64,000 nt of DNA, taken from NCBI GenBank assembly GCA_025363815.1, contig JANYLB010000060.1, positions 1 to 64,000 on the forward strand, in the 5' to 3' direction. Below the pieces are notes generated by a model. The model ran no database searches, had not been told where the DNA came from, and saw only the letters and a program-made list of their open reading frames with translations. Made by a program: the position numbers and the translations under genes. This DNA is from Actinomycetes bacterium (lineage in GTDB: Bacteria; Actinomycetota; Acidimicrobiia; IMCC26256; JANYLB01). Position 1 is the first letter of the stretch. Each line of letters starts with the position of its first letter. Below, piece after piece: positions 44,270 to 54,003 of this stretch.

Positions 44270-44530
44270 ATGGCGAACATCAAGCAGCAGAAGAAGCGAA
44301 ACCTGCAGAACGAGACCCGCCGGGTCCGGAATCTCGCGGTCCGCACCGAGCTCAAGACCCGGGTGAAGAACGTCCACTCAGCCATCGACGGCGACGCCGA
44401 TGACAAGGCCGAGCCGCTTCGCATGGCTCAGAAGCGCCTCGACAAGGCCGGATCCAAGGGCGTGATCCACAGGCGCCAGGCCGCTCGACGCACGTCGCGC
44501 CTGATGAAGCGCGCCAACAAGGGCGCCTGA
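44270..44530 (+). CDS. rpsT: 30S ribosomal protein S20
   Basis: 86 residues from ATG 44270 (GGGAG upstream). The sequence [20 protein letters not shown], the Lys/Arg-rich helices and [20 protein letters not shown] are standard for S20, which binds 16S rRNA early in 30S assembly. The earlier in-frame ATG at 44222 lies within the promoter region and is not used. It converges on holA with a 28-base gap. Confidence 0.96.
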   Translation: MANIKQQKKRNLQNETRRVRNLAVRTELKTRVKNVHSAIDGDADDKAEPLRMAQKRLDKAGSKGVIHRRQAARRTSRLMKRANKGA

Positions 44531-44558
44531 TCCCGGTCTCGAGCTAGCTCAAATCGGC

Positions 44559-45644
44559 TCAGCGTCGGGTCGGTGTCGAGCCTCGCCCGCGTGATCCGCG
44601 TCGGGACCGGCCGGCCAACCCAGTCAGGCGAGCCACGAGCACTTCGATCACGGTCCCTGGCGGGAGTGCGCTCGAACCCTTGAGGTCCAAATCGGCCTGG
44701 TGCAACAGATCGATGGCTTTGCGCAGGCCGTCGGTTCCCAACGACCGAGTTACCTCTAAACCCTTCTTGGCCGGAAACGAGCTCCCCTTCCCGCCGAGCG
44801 CCGCGTGGGCCTGGTCGACCGTCGCGATCCCAGGATCGTCGAGTCGTAACAACTTGCGGTACCTGCCGTGCAGCAAATTGATCACCTGCAACGGATGCAT
44901 CGGTTTGGGATCGCGGGCAGTTGTCGCGCTCAGCATGCGATGCAGGGTCGCGAGGGCGGCAGCGACCTCGCCTTCCTCGATCCGGTTCGTCAGCTGCCAT
45001 ACCGGGACCGAACCGACTTCACCAAGGTACGCCTCGACCTCGTCGGCGCCGAGTATGGCGCCGGAACCGTAGGTGCCGGCGAGCAGGTCGACCAGACCAC
45101 CGACCCGACCCGCGTCGTCACCGAGATGGGCGCCGACCAGAGCGCTCGCCTCAGGACGCAACGTCAAGCCCGCCTTCTCGGCGGCCTGGGCCAACACATC
45201 GACGGTCTTCTCGGAGTCGGGCCCCACCGTCTCGGCGCCGGCCTGCTTCAGCCCGTCGGCCAGGGCCTTGGGAACGCGTCCGCCGCCGCCCACGAATACG
45301 AGTGCGGTCGTGTCTAGCGGATCGGCGAGATACGCGACGATCGGCGCGACCTCGGCCGTGGGGATCTGCTCGTAGTCGCGCACGACAACGACGCGCCTCG
45401 CGGTCATGAATGGTGGGCTCTGCGCGGCGTTGAGAATCGCGGCGATCAAACCGCCTTCACCACCCTCCCCAGACCCGGACGGGCGATCGTCGACGTCACC
45501 GTCGCCGCCCCGCCGATTGGCGATGGTGAAGTCTTCCAGCGCGAACGAGCGATCGTCACCGTCGAGCAGCTCTGTCACCAGCCGGTCGAGTGCATCGACG
45601 CGCAGGAGCGGATCGGATGCTCTGACCACGTGGACGGAGCTCAT
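44559..45644 (-). CDS. holA: DNA polymerase III subunit delta
   Basis: 361 residues from ATG 45644, which overlaps the folP stop as ATGA. Delta opens the sliding clamp in the clamp loader. The N-terminal domain has VHVVRASDPLLRVDALDRLV and PFMTARRVVVVRDYEQIPTA. The AAA+-like middle and C-terminal collar (MHPLQVINLLHGRYRKLLRL) are family-like. No Walker A is expected and none is seen. Similarity in this family is low, but position and length agree. Confidence 0.88.
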   Translation of the reverse strand: MSSVHVVRASDPLLRVDALDRLVTELLDGDDRSFALEDFTIANRRGGDGDVDDRPSGSGEGGEGGLIAAILNAAQSPPFMTARRVVVVRDYEQIPTAEVAPIVAYLADPLDTTALVFVGGGGRVPKALADGLKQAGAETVGPDSEKTVDVLAQAAEKAGLTLRPEASALVGAHLGDDAGRVGGLVDLLAGTYGSGAILGADEVEAYLGEVGSVPVWQLTNRIEEGEVAAALATLHRMLSATTARDPKPMHPLQVINLLHGRYRKLLRLDDPGIATVDQAHAALGGKGSSFPAKKGLEVTRSLGTDGLRKAIDLLHQADLDLKGSSALPPGTVIEVLVARLTGLAGRSRRGSRGRGSTPTRR

Positions 45645-46501
45645 GGCGAGCGCGACGGAGTCGGGGCTTCGGTATGCATCAGGATCGCTTCGACCATGCG
45701 ACATACCCGAACAGTCCCGGCGACGTCGTGGACGCGGACGATCCTGCATCCGTGCGCGACTCCGAACGCGACTGCCGCGAGTGACACGTCGCGTCGATCC
45801 GAGATCGCGAGATCGACAAGCTCACCGAGAAACCGCTTGTTCGAGGCCGAAAGGAGCAGGGTGTAGCCGGTGGCCGCGAGCAAGTCACTCTCGCGAAGCA
45901 GCACCGCGCTCTGCGTCGGCGTCTTGCCGAGATCGAGCCCGGCGTCGATCGCGATCTGCTCCGGCTCGAGGCCCGCTGCCTCCGCCTGGTGGGCCCGGTC
46001 GACCAGGAACCTCGTGACGTCGCCCACGAGATCGTCGTAATGCGGGTCGGGATCAGCGACCCGCGGCCGGAGGCGGATGTGGGTTGCGACGACCGACGCT
46101 TTCGCAGCTGCGGCCACCTGGAGATACTTCGGATCTCCGAACCCGCTGATGTCGTTGCCCACGACCGCGCCCGCCCGGCACGCCTCGGCGAGCACAGAGG
46201 ACCGCCAGGTGTCGACCGAGATCGCAACGTCGAGGCGGGCGTGGAGCGCTTCGATCGCCGGGACCACCCGCTCGAGCTCCTCGGCCTCGCCGACCTCTGG
46301 CCCCGGACCGGCCTTCACCCCACCCACGTCGAGCAGGTCGGCGCCGTCGACCACCAACTGCTCGGCCCGTCGCACCAGCGCGTCGAGCTCATAGGTCAGC
46401 CCGGCGTCGTAGAACGAGTCAGGCGTGCGATTCAGTATCCCCATCACCAGGGTGCGTTCAGTGACGTCGTGGACCCGATCGCCGAGGCGGTACGTCGTCA
46501 T
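45641..46501 (-). CDS. folP: Dihydropteroate synthase
   Basis: 286 residues from ATG 46501 with GAGGAA 9 bases before it; a GTG two codons earlier is also in frame. It joins p-aminobenzoate to the pterin diphosphate in folate synthesis. Motifs are VMGILNRTPDSFYDAG (canonical NxTPDSF), GADLLDVGGVKAGPG, ISVDTWRSSVL, GAVVGNDISGFGD and the final RIVRVHDVAGTVRVCRM. The usual GG-E-S-T-R-P stretch reads DVGGVKAGPG here, which is the form of the second actinobacterial group (FolP2-like). So catalysis of the standard reaction is likely but not certain. Confidence 0.85.
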   Translation of the reverse strand: MTTYRLGDRVHDVTERTLVMGILNRTPDSFYDAGLTYELDALVRRAEQLVVDGADLLDVGGVKAGPGPEVGEAEELERVVPAIEALHARLDVAISVDTWRSSVLAEACRAGAVVGNDISGFGDPKYLQVAAAAKASVVATHIRLRPRVADPDPHYDDLVGDVTRFLVDRAHQAEAAGLEPEQIAIDAGLDLGKTPTQSAVLLRESDLLAATGYTLLLSASNKRFLGELVDLAISDRRDVSLAAVAFGVAHGCRIVRVHDVAGTVRVCRMVEAILMHTEAPTPSRSP

Positions 46502-46543
46502 GCGCACCGATTCCTCACCAGCGGGGATTGCACTTCATCGAGC

Positions 46544-48070
46544 CTACCGGCGGTCCGGCGGGTGTTCCCCACCCGACGTACCCGAAGAGAGATGAGCGAA
46601 CCGACCGCCGTTTAACAGCACACACCCGATCACGGCGGAGCCGATCGCGACGATGGCGAGCGCGCTCCGCTCATCGAGCGCGAAGGGAACGAGCGCGGCA
46701 ACGGCGGCGATCCCCTCGAGCGCCTGCACGAGCGCGATCACCGGACCCAGGAGCGCCGCCGAGACCGTCGGCGCGAAACTTCGCACGACGCCACCGATTG
46801 ATCCGGCGACCAGACCACCGATCGTGATCGGACCCATGAGCGGCGCGGCCAGGACATTCGCCGGCAGCGACGCCAGCGGCAGATCTCCGAATACCGGGAG
46901 CAGGACCGGCGCAACTCCGATCTGCGCCGCCATCGTAACGGCAAGTGGATCGCGCAATGCCCGAGGACCACGGAGACGAGCCGCGATCGGCGCGGAGCCC
47001 AGGGCTATCCCCACGGTCGCGCCGCACGACATCAGGAACCCGACCGAATGCCACAAGAACGGATCTGCGAGCAGCAGCCCGGTCACTGCGATCACCAGAA
47101 CGCGCAAGCCCTGCGCCGGCCGACCGAGGAAGCCGGCGAACATCGCACACCCGGCCATCGCGACCGCACGCAGCACCGACGGTTCCCAACGGGTCATCGT
47201 CCCGAAGACCATGATCACGACGAGCCCGGCCACGAAGCGGCCGCGGAACCCAAGTCGACGGAGCAACGGACCCACGAGCGCGAGCACGAACGCGACGTTC
47301 TCGCCCGAGACGGCAAGATGGTGTGTCAGCCCCGCAGCCCGGAACTGCTCGACGGTCGTGCGCGGGATGGAACGGGTGTCTCCCAGGAGCAGTCCGGCAA
47401 GCAACGCTCGCTCGGAGGCCGGGGCGAGCCCCGTGCCTTCGAGCACGAGATCGCGCAACCGGTTCGCGAGTCGAGCAAGCACAGACGACGGACCGGCCAG
47501 ATCGATCATAGCGGTCGCTTCGAAGGCACCGACGGCATGCCGCCACCGTTCGCGGGTGTCCCAACCAGACAAAGGCCGGAATGAACCCGCGAGGCGGACC
47601 CGATCGCCCGCAGAGAGGATCCGCAATCGGCCCGCGGCGTCACCGCGAGCGACGACCAGAACCGTGCGGCCGGAGACCCGCCCGAGCGCGTCGACCACAA
47701 AGCGCGTCGGTCCCGCCGGGTCCTCGGTGAGCGTCACCCACACGATCCGTGATCGGTATGTCGCGACTGTTTCGGTGAGCGGCGAGTGCTCAAGTCCGTC
47801 GAGCGCACGCTGCATAGACGCGGAGCCGAGGAGAAACAGCGCGACCATTCCGATCGCGATCCGCCCCCGCTCCCCACCGATCGCAAATCCTCCAAGCGCG
47901 ACACCGGATCTACCGGCGGCGCCACCGGCGACGCCAGCGACCGCGAGCCCCGCGAGCGCAAGGCCGGTGACTAGCTCGGGGACAGCCGGGGTACCTCCCA
48001 CGCGCTGGCCCACCGTTACGCCCAGAACGACGGCGGCGAGGAGCAGGAGCGGACCTCTGGGGATGCGCAC
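46544..48070 (-). CDS. comEC: ComEC/Rec2-family DNA uptake channel, short form
   Basis: 508 residues. The competence-type membrane domain is clear: ERALLAGLLLGDTRSIPRTT, AAGLTHHLAVSGENVAFVLA, RWEPSVLRAVAMAGCAMFAG and LLADPFLWHSVGFLMSCGAT, with about ten helices. The N-terminal OB-like domain (about 115-195) is also present. The C-terminal metallo-beta-lactamase domain of full ComEC proteins (about 750 residues) is absent. It starts directly after the comEA stop and probably forms the inner-membrane pore for single-stranded DNA import. Confidence 0.9.
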   Translation of the reverse strand: MRIPRGPLLLLAAVVLGVTVGQRVGGTPAVPELVTGLALAGLAVAGVAGGAAGRSGVALGGFAIGGERGRIAIGMVALFLLGSASMQRALDGLEHSPLTETVATYRSRIVWVTLTEDPAGPTRFVVDALGRVSGRTVLVVARGDAAGRLRILSAGDRVRLAGSFRPLSGWDTRERWRHAVGAFEATAMIDLAGPSSVLARLANRLRDLVLEGTGLAPASERALLAGLLLGDTRSIPRTTVEQFRAAGLTHHLAVSGENVAFVLALVGPLLRRLGFRGRFVAGLVVIMVFGTMTRWEPSVLRAVAMAGCAMFAGFLGRPAQGLRVLVIAVTGLLLADPFLWHSVGFLMSCGATVGIALGSAPIAARLRGPRALRDPLAVTMAAQIGVAPVLLPVFGDLPLASLPANVLAAPLMGPITIGGLVAGSIGGVVRSFAPTVSAALLGPVIALVQALEGIAAVAALVPFALDERSALAIVAIGSAVIGCVLLNGGRFAHLSSGTSGGEHPPDRR

Positions 48071-48889
48071 TCAGACGGTGACGAGATCGCGCAGATCCTC
48101 GAAGCGCTTCTGCCCTATGCCGTGCACGCTACGGAGCTCGTCGGTGGAGCGGAACCCACCTCGCTTGTCGCGCTCGGCCAGAATCGCCGCACCGAGCACC
48201 GGTCCGATACCCGGCAACGCTTCGATCTGGGCCTGCGTGGCCGTATTTAGATTCAGCGGTCCCGCGGTCGACCCGCCCGGCCCCCCGGCGGAGCCCGTCG
48301 ATGCACCGGCCGGGGCGCCGACCGACCCGACTGCCGCCGACGGCTGAGCGGGGAGGCCGACTGCAATCCGTTGCCCGTCGGCCACCTTGGCCGCGAGGTT
48401 GAGCTGGTCGAGATCGGCCTGAGGAACGGCACCACCGGCCGCGGCGATCGCGTCGACAACCCGCGCGCCCGCGCGCAGCCGCACGATCCCCGGTCGCGCG
48501 ACCGCACCGGCGACGTGAACGACCAATTCGGCGTTCGCGTCGCGTGGGCCACGGGTCGTCGCCGTCGAAGATCTGCGGATCTTCGCCGTGGAGCGCGACG
48601 TCGATGCGCCAACCGGGTGGTCGGCCGCGTCGACGCCGATGCGGTACCAAACCAGGCCCGCGACGAGCGCTACGGCGAGAAGCGCTACCGCGCCGACGCG
48701 GCGGTCGCCGCGAAGACGCTCAAACCACGAGGCACCGGGTGGTCCGCCGAGCGGCCGGTGGCCGAGCGGCGGGCGATCATGCCCCCAGAACGCGAAGGAG
48801 GCGAGCGGATCAGAGAGGCGATCGGGCTCGCGATCTGATCCGCGATCAAGTCGGGGCGACTCGGGCGGGGTGTGAGCGGCAACGGACAC
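48071..48889 (-). CDS. comEA: ComEA-like DNA-binding receptor
   Basis: 272 residues from GTG 48889, chosen because AGGAGG lies 5 bases upstream. A cytoplasmic N-terminal part, one membrane helix (VGAVALLAVALVAGLVWYRI), an SLBB domain (ELVVHVAGAVARPGIVRLRA), a Gly/Ala/Ser linker, and two helix-hairpin-helix motifs (LNLNTATQAQIEALPGIGPV; GGFRSTDELRSVHGIGQKRF). It binds incoming double-stranded DNA outside the membrane for ComEC. The pair abut with no gap and are surely cotranscribed. Confidence 0.93.
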   Translation of the reverse strand: MSVAAHTPPESPRLDRGSDREPDRLSDPLASFAFWGHDRPPLGHRPLGGPPGASWFERLRGDRRVGAVALLAVALVAGLVWYRIGVDAADHPVGASTSRSTAKIRRSSTATTRGPRDANAELVVHVAGAVARPGIVRLRAGARVVDAIAAAGGAVPQADLDQLNLAAKVADGQRIAVGLPAQPSAAVGSVGAPAGASTGSAGGPGGSTAGPLNLNTATQAQIEALPGIGPVLGAAILAERDKRGGFRSTDELRSVHGIGQKRFEDLRDLVTV

Positions 48890-49016
48890 GGTGACCTCCT
48901 GGCGGCGCGAGGAACCAACAGGAGGAAGCGCCCGGGGAGGTACGGAGAAGCTACCCGCGCTGGAGCCCGACGGAAAGGGCGCGCGCCCGATCGAGTGCAG
49001 AGACGTGCACGAACGA

Positions 49017-51905
49017 CTACCCGACCACGAAGTTGACGAGCTTGCCGGGCACGACAATGACCTTGCGGATCGTCACGCCTTCGAGCAGCCGGTCAATTCG
49101 TTCGTCGGCTCTGGCAGCAGCCTCGGTCGCGATGGCGTCGGAACCGTTGGGGACCATGACCGTGCTGCGCATCTTGCCGTTCACCGACACCGGGATCTCC
49201 ACCGTCTCGTCAACGAGCAGTGCCGGGTCGGCGACCGGAAAGTCGGCGAACGCGAGCGACTCGGTGTGGCCGAGCCGCGCCCACAGCTCCTCGCCAATAT
49301 GCGGCGCGAGGGGCGCGACCATGAGCACGAGCGGGACGACGACCTCCTCGGGCGCGACACCGCGTTCGGCGACGACCTGAGTCAGACAGTTGTTCAGCTC
49401 GAACAGCCGCGCGATCGCGGTGTTGAAGCCGAGGTCGTCCATGTCGTGTGCGACTGCGTCGATCGTCCGGTGCAGCAGCCGACGGGTCCCCTCGTCGGCT
49501 GGCTCCTTGGACACTTTGGCCTCGCCGGTCTCCTCGTCGATCACGTTTCGCCATAACCGCTGGAGAAAGCGGTGGACACCGATGATGTCAGTCGTGTTCC
49601 ACGGTCGGCTGGCGTCGAGCGGGCCCATGAACATCTCGTAGAGCCGCAGCGTGTCGGCTCCGTACTGCTCGTAGATGTCATCGGGAGTGACGACGTTGCG
49701 CAGGCTCTTGCCCATCTTCCCGTACTCACGGTTGACGTGTTCACCGTTCACAGAGAGCTCGCCATCGCGCTCGGTGACGGCGGTCGCCTCTACATAGACA
49801 CCACGATCGTCGGTGTACGCGTAGGCCTGGATGTAACCCTGGTTGAACAGGCGCTGGAACGGCTCGGGCGTGTGCACCCTCCCGAGATCCCACAACACCT
49901 TGTGCCAGAAACGTGCGTAGAGCAGGTGCAGCACAGCGTGCTCGACTCCACCGACGTAGAGGTCCACTCCCCCGCTCGACGTCCCCATCCAGTACTGCTC
50001 GGCTTCGGTGGACACCATCTCGTCATCGTTCGTGGGATCGAGATAGCGCAGGTAGTACCAACACGAGCCGGCCCACTGCGGCATCGTGTTCAACTCACGC
50101 CGGTACGATTTCGTACCGTCACCGAGATCGATCTCGACAGTCACCCAGTCTTCGGCTCGGGCGAGCGGCGGGTCGGGCAGGCTCTTCTCGTCGTGGTCCA
50201 CGATGCGCGGAGCGAAGTCGACGATCTCCGGCAGCTCGACCGGCAACATCGACTCGGGAAGTGCGATGGGTAGCCCGTGCTCGTCGTACACGATCGGGAA
50301 CGGCTCTCCCCAGTATCGCTGCCGGCTGAAGAGCCAGTCACGAAGCTTGTAGGTGACCGTCGGTGCGCCCAGGGTCTCGGCCTCCAGCCACGCGTTGATC
50401 GCGGCCTTCGCCTCAACCACCCTGAGGCCGTCGAGCGAGACGTGTTCGTTGGCAGAGCCGATCGCGACGCCGTCGCCCGTGAACGCCTCTGGCCAATTGG
50501 CTGCCGGCGCGCCGATCTCGATGTCGCGCTCCGCGAACCACGCGTCGCTCGGGCGGATGACCCCGATGATCGGTAGCTCGAACTCGTGGGCGAACTCGAA
50601 GTCGCGTTCGTCGTGTGCGGGAACCGCCATAATCGCGCCGGTGCCGTAGCCCATCAGCACGTAGTCGGCGATGAAGATCGGGATCGCGACACCATTGGTC
50701 GGGTTGACCGCGAAGGCTCCCGTGAACACGCCCGTCTTCTCGCGGCCCTCGGCCTGACGCTCGAGGTCGCTCTTGCCCACCGCGAACTCGCGATAGCGAC
50801 GGATCGCCTCCGCGGGCAGATTGTCGATGCCGAAGATGCCCTTCCACGCAAGCGGAATACCATCGATGTCGGGCATCAAGGTCGCGTCGGGCCACTCCGA
50901 CCCGACGATCTCGTCGACCAAGGGATGCTCGGGTGCCAGCACCATGTAGGTGGCTCCGAACAGCGTGTCGGGTCGGGTGGTGAACACAGTGATCGCGACG
51001 CCCTCGTGACCCTTGACCGCGAAATCGACCTCGGCGCCGACGCTGCGACCGATCCAGTTGCGCTGCATGGCCTTGATCGACTCGGGCCAGTCGAGCAGAT
51101 CGAGATCGGCGAGTAGCCGGTCGCTGTAGGCGGTTATGCGCAGCATCCACTGCTTCATCGGCCGGCGGTACACGGGATGGTTTCCGCGCTCGCTGCGACC
51201 ATCGCCAGTGATCTCCTCGTTGGCGAGGACGGTGCCCAGCGCCGGACACCAGTTCACCGGCTGCTCGGAGAGATAGGCCAGCCTGTTGCCGTCGACCAGA
51301 CGCCTCCGCTCGATGGCGTCGAGATCGGCCCAACCGGTATCGGGATCGGCCTCGAGAATCGGGATCAGTTCGGTGATCGGCCGGGCGGTCTGGCGGTCGT
51401 CGTCGTACCAGGAGTTGAAGATCTGCAGGAAGATCCACTGGGTCCAGCGGTAGTACGAGACATCGGTGGTGGCCACCCTTCGACGGGAGTCGTGCCCGAG
51501 CCCGAGGGCCCGGAGCTGGCGCGCCATATTGGCGATGTTCGCCTCGGTGGTGACCCGCGGATGCTGGCCCGTCTGCACCGCGTACTGCTCGGCCGGTAGC
51601 CCGAACGCGTCATAGCCCATGGCGTGCAAGACGTTGAAGCCGGTCATGCGCTTGTACCGCGCGTAGACGTCAGTTCCGATGTAGCCCAGCGGATGCCCGA
51701 CGTGGAGCCCGGCGCCGCTCGGGTACGGGAACATGTCGAGCACGTAGAGCTTCTCGCGGTCGGCGAACTGCTCGAATCCCTCCGAGAGCGCGCCCGATGG
51801 GTTCGGCGCCCAGAAGGTGTGCTCGGACTCCCATCGGTCCTGCCACTTGCGCTCGATCTCGCTCGCGAGGGCAGCCCTATAACGATGCTTCGGTAGGTCG
51901 GTCAT
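49017..51905 (-). CDS. leuS: Leucyl-tRNA synthetase
   Basis: 962 residues, a normal length. Class I synthetase. The HIGH-type motif lies in [20 protein letters not shown]. The editing domain ([35 protein letters not shown]) is in the middle. The second signature is KMGKSLRN in place of KMSKS, the common actinobacterial form. The anticodon-binding domain and the C-terminal part ending [15 protein letters not shown] are complete. The gene stands alone between comEA and tRNA-Ala. Confidence 0.97.
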   Translation of the reverse strand: MTDLPKHRYRAALASEIERKWQDRWESEHTFWAPNPSGALSEGFEQFADREKLYVLDMFPYPSGAGLHVGHPLGYIGTDVYARYKRMTGFNVLHAMGYDAFGLPAEQYAVQTGQHPRVTTEANIANMARQLRALGLGHDSRRRVATTDVSYYRWTQWIFLQIFNSWYDDDRQTARPITELIPILEADPDTGWADLDAIERRRLVDGNRLAYLSEQPVNWCPALGTVLANEEITGDGRSERGNHPVYRRPMKQWMLRITAYSDRLLADLDLLDWPESIKAMQRNWIGRSVGAEVDFAVKGHEGVAITVFTTRPDTLFGATYMVLAPEHPLVDEIVGSEWPDATLMPDIDGIPLAWKGIFGIDNLPAEAIRRYREFAVGKSDLERQAEGREKTGVFTGAFAVNPTNGVAIPIFIADYVLMGYGTGAIMAVPAHDERDFEFAHEFELPIIGVIRPSDAWFAERDIEIGAPAANWPEAFTGDGVAIGSANEHVSLDGLRVVEAKAAINAWLEAETLGAPTVTYKLRDWLFSRQRYWGEPFPIVYDEHGLPIALPESMLPVELPEIVDFAPRIVDHDEKSLPDPPLARAEDWVTVEIDLGDGTKSYRRELNTMPQWAGSCWYYLRYLDPTNDDEMVSTEAEQYWMGTSSGGVDLYVGGVEHAVLHLLYARFWHKVLWDLGRVHTPEPFQRLFNQGYIQAYAYTDDRGVYVEATAVTERDGELSVNGEHVNREYGKMGKSLRNVVTPDDIYEQYGADTLRLYEMFMGPLDASRPWNTTDIIGVHRFLQRLWRNVIDEETGEAKVSKEPADEGTRRLLHRTIDAVAHDMDDLGFNTAIARLFELNNCLTQVVAERGVAPEEVVVPLVLMVAPLAPHIGEELWARLGHTESLAFADFPVADPALLVDETVEIPVSVNGKMRSTVMVPNGSDAIATEAAARADERIDRLLEGVTIRKVIVVPGKLVNFVVG

Positions 51906-52039
51906 CGTCGCTCAGCGTACGGGGCGCGTGAACGCGTCCCCGTCGTCGCCGTCCCACCCGCCGCGTACAGTTCAGGGGGATGTGTTCGGTATGCGAAGCC
52001 CACGACGTCGCGCTCACTCCTGGTAACGTGTTCTTTCTT

Positions 52040-52112
52040 GGGGCTGTAGCTCAATTGGCAGAGCGCGTCCATGGCATGGACGAGGTAGCCCGTTCGACCC
52101 GGGTCAGCTCCA
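52040..52112 (+). tRNA. tRNA-Ala (GGC anticodon)
   Basis: Full cloverleaf: acceptor GGGGCTG/CAGCTCC with a G3-U70 wobble (the alanine identity element), anticodon stem CGTCC/GGACG around ATGGCAT (anticodon GGC), and T-arm CCCG-TTCGACC-CGGG. The discriminator is A. CCA is not encoded, unlike in the other two tRNAs here, so it must be added by the nucleotidyltransferase. Confidence 0.95.
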
Positions 52113-52163
52113 CTTCAGTTCTTCATCAGTTTCACGTCTGAGCGCCTCCATAGACTCACCGGC

Positions 52164-52796
52164 GTGATCGCAGTCGTCGACTACAGGGCCGGCAACGCGC
52201 CGAGCGTGATCTTCGCCCTCGAGCGGCTCGGGATCCCATGTCGGCTCGCGTCGAGGCCCGACCAGCTCGAGCATGCGGAGCGGATCATCCTCCCCGGGGT
52301 CGGCGCGGCCCGAGCGACAATCGATTCCCTGCGCGACTCCGGCCTCGTCGAACCCCTCAGCGAGCGGGTCCTCGGCGCCGGCGTTCCCTTCCTCGGCATC
52401 TGCATCGGGCTGCAGGTGCTCTTCGACCACAGCGAAGAGGGAGATGTCGAGGGGCTGGGCTGGATCCCCGGCCAGGTCCGGCGCTTTGCCGACACCCTAC
52501 GGGTTCCACAAATCGGTTGGAACGCCGTGCAGCCCACACAGCCACACCCGCTCTGGGGCGATGTAGCTCAGCCGGCTTACTGCTACTTCGTGAACTCCTA
52601 CTACGCGGTGCCCGCCGATTCCTCCGATGTTCTCGCCACCACCGAGTACGGAATCGAGTTCTGCTCGATGGCGGTGCGCGCCAATATCGCGGCCACGCAG
52701 TTCCACGCCGAGAAGAGCGGACAGCTCGGCCTGGCGCTCCTCGCCAACTTCGCGGTGTGGGACGGTCGCACCGGGGCGACGAGCCCGTCGTGCTGA
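52164..52796 (+). CDS. HisH-like glutamine amidotransferase
   Basis: 210 residues from GTG 52164. Class I glutamine amidotransferase of the HisH type: DYRAGNAPSVIFALERLG, ILPGVGAARATIDSL, the nucleophile Cys80 in FLGICIGLQVLFDHSEEGD, and the His181/Glu183 pair in TQFHAEKSGQLGLALLANF. The full triad is present, so it should release ammonia from glutamine for its partner. The partner is the overlapping HisF-like gene. No other his genes are nearby, and the partner has a changed catalytic residue, so a role outside histidine synthesis is plausible (WbuY-like). Confidence 0.85.
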   Translation: MIAVVDYRAGNAPSVIFALERLGIPCRLASRPDQLEHAERIILPGVGAARATIDSLRDSGLVEPLSERVLGAGVPFLGICIGLQVLFDHSEEGDVEGLGWIPGQVRRFADTLRVPQIGWNAVQPTQPHPLWGDVAQPAYCYFVNSYYAVPADSSDVLATTEYGIEFCSMAVRANIAATQFHAEKSGQLGLALLANFAVWDGRTGATSPSC

Positions 52797-53587
52797 CCAA
52801 GCGGATCATCGCCTGCTTCGACGTGATCGCCGGACGGGTCACCAAGGCGCAGCAGTTCCAGGACAACATCGACGTCGCCGCGGCCGACGCGCTCGCGACC
52901 CGTCTCTACGACGATCAGATCGACGAGATCGTGTTCTACGACATCACCGCCAGCTCGGAGCAGCGCAAGATCGATCTCGACACTGTGCGCGCAGTCGCCC
53001 GACACGTGTTCGTCCCGTTCACCGTCGGTGGAGGAATCCGATCGATCGAAGACATGTTCGAGGTGCTCAAGGCCGGCGCGGAGAAGATCAGCGTCGACTC
53101 GATGGCGGTGCGGGACCCCGACATCATCCGCCAGGGCGCGGAAGCCTTCGGTCGTCAGTGCATCGTGCTCTCGACCCAGGTGAAAGCCGTAGGCATCCGC
53201 CAGGGCATCCCGAGCGGGTACGAGGTCTTCGTCGACGGCGCCCGCACCGCCACCGGCATGGACGCGCTCGAATGGGTGCAACGGGGGGCGGCCCTCGGCG
53301 CAGGCGAGATCTGCGTGAACAGCATCGACCGGGACGGCACTGCCTCTGGTTACGACCTCGACATAACCCGCGCCGTCGCCGATGCGGTCAACGTCCCGGT
53401 GATCGCGTCGGGCGGCGCCGGAACCGTCGAGCACATCGCCGACGGACTCACCGCGGGAGGGGCGTCGGCCGCGATCATCAGCTCGATCCTGTATTCACCT
53501 CGCTTCGAGCGGAACCTCGGCGTGCGTGAAATCAAGGACGGCCTCGCAGAGCTCGGCGTCCCCACCCGTCCCTATCTCGACACCTGA
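52790..53587 (+). CDS. HisF-like cyclase subunit with Gln at position 130
   Basis: 265 residues from GTG 52790, overlapping the HisH-like stop by 7 bases. A (beta/alpha)8 barrel of the HisA/HisF family: TKRIIACFDVIAGRVTKA with the catalytic Asp11 kept, FYDITASSE, VPFTVGGGIRSIEDM, CVNSIDRDGTASGYDL and IASGGAGTVEHI. The second catalytic Asp (Asp130 in Thermotoga HisF) is Gln here, in IVLSTQVKAVG. This form recalls the WbuZ-type proteins linked to sugar amidation. Loop 1 (residues 16-30) is also unlike canonical HisF. The true substrate is unknown. Confidence 0.85.
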   Translation: MLTKRIIACFDVIAGRVTKAQQFQDNIDVAAADALATRLYDDQIDEIVFYDITASSEQRKIDLDTVRAVARHVFVPFTVGGGIRSIEDMFEVLKAGAEKISVDSMAVRDPDIIRQGAEAFGRQCIVLSTQVKAVGIRQGIPSGYEVFVDGARTATGMDALEWVQRGAALGAGEICVNSIDRDGTASGYDLDITRAVADAVNVPVIASGGAGTVEHIADGLTAGGASAAIISSILYSPRFERNLGVREIKDGLAELGVPTRPYLDT

Positions 53588-53610
53588 ACCGTAGCGATGT
53601 CGGCCCGGCC

Positions 53611-54000
53611 CTAGGCCAGCGCCGCGCCGCAGGCCTGCCAGTCGACGCGCGGGGCGTCGGCCCAGAGACGTTCAAGGTCGTAGAAGTCGCGCGTCTCACC
53701 TAGAAAGACGTGCACGACGACGTCGCCGTAGTCGACCAGCACCCACGACGCGTCGCGCGTCCCTTCGATGCTCATCGGCACGACACCGGTGTCGTCTTTG
53801 ATTCTGCGTTCCACCTCTTCCACGATCGTGCGCACCTGGCGCGCGTTAGGAGCGCTGGCGATCACGAAGTACTCGGTGATCGCAATGATGGCACCGACCT
53901 CGAGAACGATCGGATCCACAGCTTGCTTGTCGTCGGCTGCCTTCGCGGCGCTGACAGCTCGACTCTTGGCGTCCGTGAGAGCTCCTCGTGAGTGGGTCAA
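53611..54000 (-). CDS. rsfS: Ribosomal silencing factor RsfS
   Basis: 129 residues with TTG 54000 as the start; the exact start is uncertain since no strong ribosome binding site is seen. RsfS binds L14 and blocks subunit joining in starvation. IAITEYFVIASAPNARQVRT, SWVLVDYGDVVVHVFLGETR and DFYDLERLWADAP are the standard motifs. It follows nadD and an LCP-like gene, the usual nadD-lytR-rsfS order in actinobacteria. Confidence 0.92.
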   Translation of the reverse strand: MTHSRGALTDAKSRAVSAAKAADDKQAVDPIVLEVGAIIAITEYFVIASAPNARQVRTIVEEVERRIKDDTGVVPMSIEGTRDASWVLVDYGDVVVHVFLGETRDFYDLERLWADAPRVDWQACGAALA

Positions 54001-54003
54001 ACT

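Noticed and set aside
49017-51905. KMGKS in place of KMSKS in LeuRS as an anomaly
   Set aside because: Gly at this place is a known variation in actinobacterial LeuRS, and the rest of the enzyme is intact.
51906-52039. T-box-like stretch GGGTGGGACGGCG with a following GC hairpin upstream of leuS
   Set aside because: It differs from the T-box core GGTGGNACCGCG at key positions, and its UGGG would not pair with the discriminator-CCA end of tRNA-Leu. No specifier stem with a Leu codon is evident.
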